Below are positions 25,680 to 33,319 of a stretch of 64,000 nt of DNA, in pieces. The DNA is from Kiloniella laminariae (GTDB taxonomy: Bacteria > Pseudomonadota > Alphaproteobacteria > Kiloniellales > Kiloniellaceae), in the NCBI RefSeq assembly GCF_027214005.1, contig NZ_JAPWGY010000001.1, positions 930,001 to 994,000 of the forward strand, given 5' to 3'. Under the pieces are notes generated by a model. The model made no database searches and had not been told where the DNA came from. It saw only the letters and a program-made list of their open reading frames with translations. The stretch's first letter is position 1. Each line of letters begins with the position of its first letter. The translations under genes were made by a program, and so were the position numbers.

Positions 25680-26549
25680 ATGGTTTTAAAATCGTATAGA
25701 TCTTTAATGATCCTGCCTTTTTTGGTGTTGGCTTTGTTTAACCTGTTCTCGCAGGGGGCTGTAAAAAATGCTGATGCCACAGAGGTAACACGTGCCCCTG
25801 TCTATTCGGTTTCAGGAGAGATCATCAATGTTGTAGAACTGGTATCCTTGATTTCCCGGGAAGATCTTGAGGTAACTGACAGCAGTCAGGACAGGGTTAT
25901 CGAAATATCCGATGATCACATCAATCGCTATTCCTGGAATTTTAGCAGATTTAGAAACGCCTGTGACTTTACTTCTGATTATTATTCCTATGAAAAATAT
26001 GGACCGTTTCCTGATATTGATGAGGCGTTCCGAAACAGGCATTTACTGTTTGAAATGCGTTTGTGCATTCGGAAAATTTTTCGCTCTACAGAACCCGAAA
26101 TTCTTTATTCCACCGACCATAGAAAGATGGAAAACGAGATCATTGCCCACGCAAAGTTCTGCGGGTATGACCAGCCATCGGTTTTTGAGCAGTTTGCCAG
26201 AGTTTATTCTTATCTCGGGATCGATAATCTGAACCAGATAGATTATTTTGTCTGTAAAAAAGGCTATAGCGGTGTTCAAACAAATATTGAAAGTATTCTT
26301 GGCATTCAGGTTCGCAATTACATGTATTACATTGATGTTTTTGGATCACGTGATCTGGCGGACAAGTATCTGAAATTCGAGCGCAAGGTATATGATAACT
26401 TCGATCGGGAAATAGAAGAGTATTTAAAGACACCTGAAGGGCAGGCTCAGGCAATAGAGATCGAGTGGCTGAATGAGTTCTCTATGTTTCATGAAGAAAT
26501 GAACCGACGCTGGCAGGCGACTGAAAGGCATTATACCAACGACCTGTGA
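25680..26549 (+). CDS. exported hypothetical protein, prophage moron
   Basis: 289 residues. Signal-peptide-like start (L-M-I-L-P-F-L-V-L-A-L-F-N-L-F-S-Q-G-A) followed by an acidic, aromatic-rich mature part with several cysteines (R-N-A-C-D-F, M-R-L-C-I-R, K-F-C-G-Y, F-V-C-K-K) and a helical C-terminus. The ribosome binding site is weak and close to the start, so the start is uncertain. Same strand as the late genes but more AT-rich. An IS element is inserted 72 bp downstream. No family recognised. Confidence 0.65.
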   Translation: MVLKSYRSLMILPFLVLALFNLFSQGAVKNADATEVTRAPVYSVSGEIINVVELVSLISREDLEVTDSSQDRVIEISDDHINRYSWNFSRFRNACDFTSDYYSYEKYGPFPDIDEAFRNRHLLFEMRLCIRKIFRSTEPEILYSTDHRKMENEIIAHAKFCGYDQPSVFEQFARVYSYLGIDNLNQIDYFVCKKGYSGVQTNIESILGIQVRNYMYYIDVFGSRDLADKYLKFERKVYDNFDREIEEYLKTPEGQAQAIEIEWLNEFSMFHEEMNRRWQATERHYTNDL

Positions 26550-26621
26550 TGATCTCTTTTGAGAAACAATAGTTTTTGATCAGTACTGCGTCTCATCACT
26601 GAATCCACTTGGCAGGTTTAA

Positions 26622-27553
26622 GAGCCTGCCCGAAAGTAGTTGAGTGATTACAGTGACTTGTGATTCTATTGGTTTGCGACAACAAATGGAGATCACAATG
26701 GTTTGGACCGCAACCACTCGGCGCGATTATGATCGGCCTCCTTGCCGTTATGCAAGTGATTTAACTGATCGGGAATGGGATTTGATAAATGGCTTCATGC
26801 CGTTGCCCCTCTTTCAGGGTCGCCCTCGGACAACGGATTTACGTGAGGTGATGAATGGTATTCTTTATATTGCAACAACGGGCTGCCAATGGCGGATGCT
26901 GCCGAAAGATTTCCCTCCCCGCTCGACGGTTCAACGCTATTTCTACCACTGGCGGGATTGTGAGCTCCTGAAAACGATCAACAATCACCTGGTCATGTGG
27001 AGCCGCGATCTTGAGGGCAGGGAGGCCCAGCCCGACAGCAGGGATCATTGACAGCCAAAGCGTCAAGACCACAGAAAACGGCGGACTTCGGGGCTATGAT
27101 GCAGGAAAGAAAATCAAAGGCAGAAAACGTCATATTGTCACGGATACCTTGGGGCTGCTGATCGGAAGTATCGTTCACCCCCACTGATATCCAGGATCGG
27201 GACGGGGTATCGGATGTTTTGAATTCCATTCGCCGAAGCCATCCGTGGCTGCGACATCTTTTTGCCGATGTCGGATATGCAGGACCCAAACTCCGCAAAG
27301 CCCTGGATAAAATCGGTGACTGGAAAGTTGAAATCGTGAAGCGTTCTGACAGGGCGGAAGGATTTGAAATCCTGCCCCGACGATGGGTGGTCGAACGGAC
27401 ATTCGCATGGCTCAATCTCTGCCGTCGATTGGCAAAGGACTGGGAAAAATCCATCCCGTCCGCTGAAACATGGGTACTCGTATCATCCATCAGAATGATG
27501 ACGAGAAGGCTGGCAAGGTATTATTATAAAACATAAAATTTCGAGTCAGGCTC
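26622..27553 (+). mobile_element. IS5-family insertion sequence, 932 bp
   Basis: Terminal inverted repeats GAGCCTGCC-CGAAA (left, from 26622) and GAGCCTGACTCGAAA (right, read on the minus strand from 27553), flanked by the 3-bp direct repeat TAA (26619-26621 and 27554-27556). Three-base TNA duplications are typical of some IS5 subgroups. It carries one frameshifted transposase frame set (26698-27536). It is inserted between two accessory genes in the phage tail region. Confidence 0.88.
26698..27536 (+). pseudogene. IS5-family DDE transposase, two frameshifts
   Basis: Begins at ATG 26698 (M-V-W-T-A-T-T-R-R-D-Y-D). N-terminal part: D-L-T-D-R-E-W-D-L-I and G-C-Q-W-R-M-L-P-K-D-F. A C run near 27028 (CAGCCCGACAGC) shifts the frame before [10 protein letters not shown], which has the first catalytic Asp. 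A second C run near 27180 (CACCCCCACTG) shifts it again before L-F-A-D-V-G-Y-A-G (second Asp) and V-V-E-R-T-F-A-W-L (Glu). The first shift could be a programmed ORFA/ORFB slip as in some IS5 subgroups; two shifts in the same direction at C runs look more like decay or sequencing error. Confidence 0.85.
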
Positions 27554-27565
27554 TAAGGAGGGGGT

Positions 27566-28486
27566 ATGAATAAAGTAAAAGGTATAATCGAAAGTTCAGG
27601 GGTTGCTGTTTTTAACTATGGTTCAAGACATGCGCTTCGGATGAATTTTTCTGTGCGTGGCCCAAGTGCAGTTGCAGGATATACCCCCCCAGGTGTTGCT
27701 TTCGTCTCGTATTTTGATCCAGTCACTCAGAAGAATGTAACTTCATCCTTTCCAATTGGTGGGGTTAGAGAAACAAATATTTCAATTGTTACTGGTTCGC
27801 ACAATGGCGATTTAGTAATGGATCAAGTAAAAATTACTGTTGTCGATAATTTTGATCATCCTCTGCCTGCAACTATTGAATCTAACAAATTTAATAAACT
27901 CATACGAAACCTTCTAGGTACGGTCAATGCTGTCGATGACGGTGTTTCAGGTGTTTATGGGACAGCTGGCTATTATGTAATCCAGACATCGTCAACTCCG
28001 TTATTCGAAGAATATCCTGAAGAACCATTATCAACTATAATAAAGGAGTTTCATGAGAGCGGTAGAAGTGCTGAGAGTGAACTTGAAACCCGTGAGAGGA
28101 AAGGTTCTGACGAGTTTCTTTTCATTGATCCGAATTTCTATAAACATAATTCAAATATAGATAATGTTGAAAATAAGGAGTCGGATAATTTTCAAGTGGA
28201 TAAGGGTGGATCTGCTCCGTCTGATCCAAAGGAGGATAGAAGTTTTCGAAACAAGAATAATAAAGGATCAATTTTAATTAAGGAACCAGAAGAGATTTTC
28301 GGGAGTGACGCTGACATTCAACGCAATTTAGTATCTGGGATAGAACAGACAAAATTACGAAATGGCCCCAGTTCCTCTGGAGAGGAGGGATTGAGTGATG
28401 CCTCGGAAAGTGATGTTGAAAGCCGGTCCGCCGGACTGTTGAACGGCTATGCGCGCAATGCCTTTTTGCACCCTCAAGTTCGCTAG
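27566..28486 (+). CDS. AT-rich hypothetical protein with a GC-rich C-terminal end
   Basis: 306 residues; ATG with a strong AAGGAGGGGG ribosome binding site that begins inside the IS target repeat. N-terminal 120 residues look beta-rich; the middle is polar, acidic and probably disordered. The last 20 codons (A-G-L-L-N-G-Y-A-R-N-A-F-L-H-P-Q) abruptly become GC-rich like the phage backbone, suggesting that the reading frame was fused onto the remnant of an older gene. No family recognised. Confidence 0.65.
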   Translation: MNKVKGIIESSGVAVFNYGSRHALRMNFSVRGPSAVAGYTPPGVAFVSYFDPVTQKNVTSSFPIGGVRETNISIVTGSHNGDLVMDQVKITVVDNFDHPLPATIESNKFNKLIRNLLGTVNAVDDGVSGVYGTAGYYVIQTSSTPLFEEYPEEPLSTIIKEFHESGRSAESELETRERKGSDEFLFIDPNFYKHNSNIDNVENKESDNFQVDKGGSAPSDPKEDRSFRNKNNKGSILIKEPEEIFGSDADIQRNLVSGIEQTKLRNGPSSSGEEGLSDASESDVESRSAGLLNGYARNAFLHPQVR

Positions 28487-28563
28487 TTCGCCTAACGCAT
28501 CTTTGGCCCGGTTCAGGTTCGAAACCAGCAAATCATAACCTCTTGTCAGATGATGCTGTTCAA

Positions 28564-28595
28564 AGGCTCAGGCGGAATTGCCGAGCCTGTTTTTT
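28564..28595 (+). terminator. intrinsic terminator before the short MPNIPDS gene
   Basis: AGGCTCAGGC ... GCCGAGCCT followed by GTTTTTTG. It ends transcripts from the preceding gene and lies 72 bp before the start at 28667. Confidence 0.8.
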
Positions 28596-28666
28596 GTTCC
28601 AAGCTCTGCCGTCCGGTTTTTCTATTCAGCCAACTTCCCAAACGCGTCAAATCCAAGGTAGTCCAG

Positions 28667-29020
28667 ATGCCCAATATTCCCGATAGCCGTGCCCCAGCGC
28701 GCATGAGTTTTTCTTTACCCGACGAAAATATTGATGCGGTGACAAAAGGGGGAGCCTTGTTGTCTGATTATCTGGCAAACGAAGAGGTCCAGATGAAAAT
28801 CAGGAAGCTGTTTCTTGGTGAGCCGGAAGAGGTCATTGATAGCGATAAAAAACAGCAAAGTAATCTGGTACTCGCGCAGGAAGAAAAAAGACAGGCGCGG
28901 CAATGGCAAAGACAGGAACAGGCCAAATTGGCCGGGCCGTCGCATCATGCCAAAATGCCACTGCTTTTGAACGGGCGTGTCGCCAATTCGATGATGCAAT
29001 CCAGCAGACGGGATAAATAA
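28667..29020 (+). CDS. short paralogue of the internal virion protein N-terminus
   Basis: 117 residues. The start M-P-N-I-P-D-S-R-A-P-A and L-P-D-E-N-I-D-A-V-T-K-G are shared with the 1050-residue protein at 29129; after about 30 residues the sequences diverge (R-K-L-F-L-G-E-P-E-E, Q/R/K-rich helix). AAGG 8 bases upstream of ATG. It seems to be a duplicated 5' module of the downstream gene attached to a new, charged tail. Possibly a small ejection-core or regulatory protein. Confidence 0.7.
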   Translation: MPNIPDSRAPARMSFSLPDENIDAVTKGGALLSDYLANEEVQMKIRKLFLGEPEEVIDSDKKQQSNLVLAQEEKRQARQWQRQEQAKLAGPSHHAKMPLLLNGRVANSMMQSSRRDK

Positions 29021-29055
29021 ATTCGATTATCTTGCTGAAAAATATGATGTTTCCA

Positions 29056-29088
29056 AGGCCCGCGCGTAACTGCCGGGCCTGTTTTTTT
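29056..29088 (+). terminator. intrinsic terminator before the large internal virion protein
   Basis: AGGCCCG ... CGGGCCT followed by GTTTTTTTG, 41 bp before the start at 29129. Same arrangement as at 28564. Confidence 0.8.
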
Positions 29089-29128
29089 GCCCAGAGCCCT
29101 GTTGCTCGCTTATCTCAAGGTCGTCAAA

Positions 29129-32100
29129 ATGCCAAATATTCCTGATAGCCGTGCGCCAGCGAGCGTTCGGATCACTCTGCCTGATGAAAATATTGATGCT
29201 GTTACCAAAGGGGTTTCTTCCCTGTCCTCTGCCTTGGCGGATCGCTCCAGGCGGTCGTCTGAGGAAGGGGCAGCGAATAAATCGGCGGTATCAGATAGCG
29301 AAGACGACGAGAGTTTTGTTGAAGGCCTGAAATCGGATGTCAGCGAACTGTCAGGGTATCTGCAGGAAAAGCTGCGCGATGTGGATCTCTATGAAGAGTT
29401 GTCTGAGTTTACCTCTGGTCTTTTCCAGAGCTTTCGGGAACAGTTTGATTTTACAGAAAAATCCGCTGAAGAGATCTATCGGGACGCGGGTCGCGCCTTT
29501 GGTGAAAAAAAGCAGGAGATCCTGGCGCGGCAGAAGTTTGATAACCCGGCTGCGGCATCTGTTTTCAACCGGAAGCTTGACGAGAAAATCGGCTATGACC
29601 TTCAGGCTGTGCCGACTTTTCATCAGCAGGCGCTGGTTGAACAAAGCAGGGGGAAACTCGATCAATATGTTGAAAAGTACGTTGCGGCTGTAGCAGAAAA
29701 TCCCGATACCCTGACAGACGCAATTGTCGTGATTGATAATGCCATCAATGAACTGTCATCTGCTTTTGGGCATAACGCTGCCGTTAAGCGGTCGATTGAT
29801 GCGCGCACAAAAGTTCTGAAATCAGGTTTTGAGAGCTATGCCCGGCAGGGGAACTATGCTGCCTTGCAAACCCTGCTGGACGGGATTGATCCGCGCACAA
29901 AGGCGCAGATCAATATCGATCGTTATGTGACGCCTGGGGACAAAGCGCATTTCCAGAGCCTGGTCAACAAGGGTAACTTGCGCAGTGGTGCTGTCAGGTT
30001 TCTGGAGGATATGGCCGCTGGTGGTTTGTCGCCTCAGGAACAGCTAAAGCAGATTGGCGAGATATCAGATCAGTCACACCGCGAAGAGGTGCTGGCGCTT
30101 TATGGCAGTCAACATCGGGCAAAAACCAAGGCAAAAACACGGGCACTCAGGGGCAAGCGCTATAACGATTGGGAAGAGCTTTTGGTACGGGGAGAACAAG
30201 CAAGCGCTACTGATATTCCGCTCGACAGTGATCTGACAACACGGCGGGAAATGGAGCGGTTTCTTGCTGGAAGTCAACGGAACAGTCCTGATGCTCTAAA
30301 ACAAAACAGGTATGTCCGCTATGAGATTTTACGATTTTCCCAGGAAGACCCGGCAGCGTTTCGGGAAGCTGATCTGTCAGAATTTTTCAGCAGCCTGACA
30401 CCGGAACAGATTATCTGGGTAAGAGAACTGCAGGAGACCGAGCTTGACCCGCTTAAAGGGGCTGAATTCAGGCTGGATGATAAATTTGCCCTTAATGCCT
30501 GGAAAAAGGCAACCGGGAAGAGCGGTCGGGATGAGGACCAAGAACAGGAATTTTCCGATTTCCGGATCAGGTACATCGAACGGGTAGCCGATTTTGAAAT
30601 TCTGGAACAGCGAAAAGCAACAGGTTTTGAAAAAGAAGCCATTATCAGGGAAATGGAAGAAAACGGCGAGGTGACCGGGGATGCGCTTGGCAAGGAGCGC
30701 AGCGGGTCGCTGTCACGTTTTGCCAAGCGGGATGTGTTTGAAGAAGAGCATCTGGTTGTGCCCGATAATCCTGCTTCCTATGCCGGACTGGTTGAGGAGT
30801 TTGGAGGGCGGGAAGATATTCTTCCTTATGTGTTTGAAGGAATACTCCGGGATGGACAGGATCCGACCATTGCCAACCTGAGACGGCGTCTGTCTGGTAT
30901 GAAGGAGCTATTTGCGATCAATGCAGGAACTCTTGCCGAAGCCAGAGAGGTTTTGGCTGAAAGCGGGCAGCCTGTCACCGATGTTGACATCCTTGAATAT
31001 CAGAGGGAACAGCAAGGCGGCACCCGGATGGAAACCCTTTCGTCCAGCATTGATGCCGTTGGGAGTATGACGGCCGAGATTGGGCAAGAGGATAATTCAG
31101 AGAGCGTTTCCAAGCGAAATCAGGATATTGCCAACTCTGCTGTCAAGGGGTACTGGCTAGGTCTGTATGGTCGGCTTCCGAAAGATTGGGACAAGGATCC
31201 CGTTGCCCAAGATTGGTCACAAAAGGTGGCGGAAAAAATTCAGGAAGACTACGGATCTGATTACGAGCCTTCACAAGGTGAGATATATACCGTTATTGAT
31301 GACCTAGCGAAAGAACAGAAAATTCCTGGGTTAAGTTCTATTGTTGGATATAGGCGACCAACTACAGCGTTAGAGATAGAGCTTGAAAAATATTATAATG
31401 AGACCAACGTCTTCGGACGATTTCGTGATGGATTGAGTTATGGAAGGAATAATATTGGTCTTGGCTTTGAAGTGTGGTCTGCGTTTGATGCTGTTGAGAG
31501 AAAAGTAAGATTAGATAAAGAGCTTCCTGCATTAGAACAGGAATACGAATCTAGATTAAGTGAGCTTAAGAAGAGAGTTAAAAATGGCTCTCTTCATCCT
31601 GACGCATTCAAGTTGCAAATTGCTGTGATAGAAAACCCTGTCCTAGTAAACAGAATGTTAGCGGATAAGCATTCAAGACAATTCACCAAGAGCCTAAAAG
31701 ATGCATCTGAATATCAAGATTTGCTACTCCAAGGTAGAAGAAATCCGGTTTTAAAAGCAATGGAGGACGTTGATTTTGGGGATGAATTTTGGCAATTATT
31801 CACTATGGATCCGATGGGAGTTGTTGGGCAATTCCTTTTAGAGAGCACTGTAGAATTTGCGGCTACAACGGGGGTTAGTACTGCTGGAGCTCTCGTGGGA
31901 CAACCCTTAGCTGGAATTGCTCTTGAAGCCAATATTACTGGGGCTTTAGAATATATGAAAGTGCTGAAGGAAAAATTACTTAAGGCAGGTGCAGACCTTC
32001 GTGATCCTGAGAGTGTGCAGAGAATCATGCTTGAAAATAGTGAAGAATTTAAGAGTGATGCAGAAAGAAATGGCATTTTTGCAGGAGTAACAAATATGCT

Positions 32101-32281
32101 TGGGGGGACGATGGGAGAACTAGTGGTCGCTACTCCAATTATCAAGAAAGCTGCTGAAGGATTAGGTGATCCGCTTGCAGGAAAAATCTTGGAAGGAGTT
32201 GTTGGTGGAGGGAGCGCCGAGATTGTTGAATATCCATTGACTGATGCATGGGAAAAGAAAAAACGAAACCAGGTGCAATGA
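29129..32281 (+). CDS. large internal virion (ejection) protein
   Basis: 1050 residues starting at M-P-N-I-P-D-S-R-A-P-A; AAGG lies 8 bases before this ATG, and its upstream context matches that of the gene at 28667. Mostly charged, helical sequence, as in the T7 gp15/gp16 type of core protein that is injected with the DNA. The C-terminal 330 residues include hydrophobic G/A-rich segments (V-G-Q-F-L-L-E-S-T-V-E-F-A; A-L-V-G-Q-P-L-A-G-I-A-L) that could insert in the host membrane. Base composition shifts from GC-rich to AT-rich near 31270, so the C-terminus looks imported. No lytic transglycosylase motif seen. Confidence 0.78.
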   Translation: MPNIPDSRAPASVRITLPDENIDAVTKGVSSLSSALADRSRRSSEEGAANKSAVSDSEDDESFVEGLKSDVSELSGYLQEKLRDVDLYEELSEFTSGLFQSFREQFDFTEKSAEEIYRDAGRAFGEKKQEILARQKFDNPAAASVFNRKLDEKIGYDLQAVPTFHQQALVEQSRGKLDQYVEKYVAAVAENPDTLTDAIVVIDNAINELSSAFGHNAAVKRSIDARTKVLKSGFESYARQGNYAALQTLLDGIDPRTKAQINIDRYVTPGDKAHFQSLVNKGNLRSGAVRFLEDMAAGGLSPQEQLKQIGEISDQSHREEVLALYGSQHRAKTKAKTRALRGKRYNDWEELLVRGEQASATDIPLDSDLTTRREMERFLAGSQRNSPDALKQNRYVRYEILRFSQEDPAAFREADLSEFFSSLTPEQIIWVRELQETELDPLKGAEFRLDDKFALNAWKKATGKSGRDEDQEQEFSDFRIRYIERVADFEILEQRKATGFEKEAIIREMEENGEVTGDALGKERSGSLSRFAKRDVFEEEHLVVPDNPASYAGLVEEFGGREDILPYVFEGILRDGQDPTIANLRRRLSGMKELFAINAGTLAEAREVLAESGQPVTDVDILEYQREQQGGTRMETLSSSIDAVGSMTAEIGQEDNSESVSKRNQDIANSAVKGYWLGLYGRLPKDWDKDPVAQDWSQKVAEKIQEDYGSDYEPSQGEIYTVIDDLAKEQKIPGLSSIVGYRRPTTALEIELEKYYNETNVFGRFRDGLSYGRNNIGLGFEVWSAFDAVERKVRLDKELPALEQEYESRLSELKKRVKNGSLHPDAFKLQIAVIENPVLVNRMLADKHSRQFTKSLKDASEYQDLLLQGRRNPVLKAMEDVDFGDEFWQLFTMDPMGVVGQFLLESTVEFAATTGVSTAGALVGQPLAGIALEANITGALEYMKVLKEKLLKAGADLRDPESVQRIMLENSEEFKSDAERNGIFAGVTNMLGGTMGELVVATPIIKKAAEGLGDPLAGKILEGVVGGGSAEIVEYPLTDAWEKKKRNQVQ

Positions 32282-32357
32282 TAAGTGTTCAGTGAGCCTG
32301 ATGAATTGTTGCTCTCCCTTTCACACTTTATAATCGGTTCTGGATAAACAGGTCTTC

Positions 32358-32383
32358 ACCTCTGCTTTGGCGGAGGTTTTTTT
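32358..32383 (+). promoter_or_regulatory. terminator hairpin that encloses the Shine-Dalgarno of the tail-fibre adaptor
   Basis: ACCTCTG-CTTTGG-CGGAGGT (32358-32377) followed by a T run to 32383, and the ATG begins at 32384. The GGAGG of the 3' arm is the only Shine-Dalgarno for that ATG (7-base spacing). When folded, the RNA would end transcription or hide the ribosome binding site; transcripts that pass it can express the gene only if the stem opens. Confidence 0.7.
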
Positions 32384-33319
32384 ATGGGATTTTCTGACAT
32401 GACGATTTCTGCCACGCCGCGCCGGGCCTCCTATAGCGGGGACGGCTCCACGGTGACCTTTGCCGTGCCGTTCAAGTTTCTCACCGACAGCCATCTCAGG
32501 GTGGTGGTCACGGCGGCAAACGGGACCGAGCTTGCCGTGGCCCCGGCGCTGGTGACCGGGGTGGGGGCAGCCAGTGGCGGGTCTGTCAGTCTGGCTGTGG
32601 CGCCTGCGGCTGGGGAAACCGTGACCATTCTGGGCAATACGCCGCTGGAACAGCAGACGGATCTGGCGATCAGTGACGGGATGCCCGCCGATGTGATTGA
32701 AACCGCTGTGGATCTTCTGACCATCCAGAACCAGGAACAGGCCGACCAGATTGGTCTGGCGATCAAGCTGCCGGTCTCCTATAGCGGGAGCGAATTACAG
32801 TTTCCCGCGCCTGTGGCAAACGAGGTGCCCTATTACGACAGTAACGGCAAGCTGGTGACCTCGACCGTCGGGTTCGGGTCTTTGATGGGCACGGTACAGG
32901 ACCTGATTACCCTGGCGGGAAACACCGGGCAGGCGCATACGCATCCCTTTTCTGTATTGACAGGAACCGAAGAGGTGGTGGTGACAGACCAGAGCAAAAC
33001 CCTGTCCGTCGGGTTTCCCACCAGCGAAAACGATTACGGCACCCTGACGGCAGGGCAGACCTTGAGCATCGATCTGACCAAGCAACGTCTGACACATGCG
33101 GTGAACGGCGGAGCCTTTACCCTGGCAGCGGATGCGACCAACAAAGGCGAGCAGGCCCTGTACTTGACCAACAACGGCTCAGCCGGAGCGGTGACACTTT
33201 CCGGCCTGACCCTTGCGCCGGGATCAGGGGCTTTTGATACAACAGTTGGAAATGTCTTCCGCTGTTTTGTCGAGCAAAGCGCCGCCGGGAACTTTATCTG
33301 GATCGAGGCAATGCAATGA
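32384..33319 (+). CDS. tail-fibre/tailspike adaptor protein
   Basis: 311 residues. The N-terminal 130 residues match the T7 gp17-type attachment domain: R-A-S-Y-S-G-D-G-S-T-V-T-F-A-V-P-F-K-F, V-T-I-L-G-N-T-P-L-E-Q-Q-T-D-L and D-L-L-T-I-Q-N-Q-E. The remainder is beta-rich and ends in a small jellyroll-like region. It would anchor the receptor-binding protein encoded next, whose start overlaps this stop (ATGA). Confidence 0.82.
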   Translation: MGFSDMTISATPRRASYSGDGSTVTFAVPFKFLTDSHLRVVVTAANGTELAVAPALVTGVGAASGGSVSLAVAPAAGETVTILGNTPLEQQTDLAISDGMPADVIETAVDLLTIQNQEQADQIGLAIKLPVSYSGSELQFPAPVANEVPYYDSNGKLVTSTVGFGSLMGTVQDLITLAGNTGQAHTHPFSVLTGTEEVVVTDQSKTLSVGFPTSENDYGTLTAGQTLSIDLTKQRLTHAVNGGAFTLAADATNKGEQALYLTNNGSAGAVTLSGLTLAPGSGAFDTTVGNVFRCFVEQSAAGNFIWIEAMQ

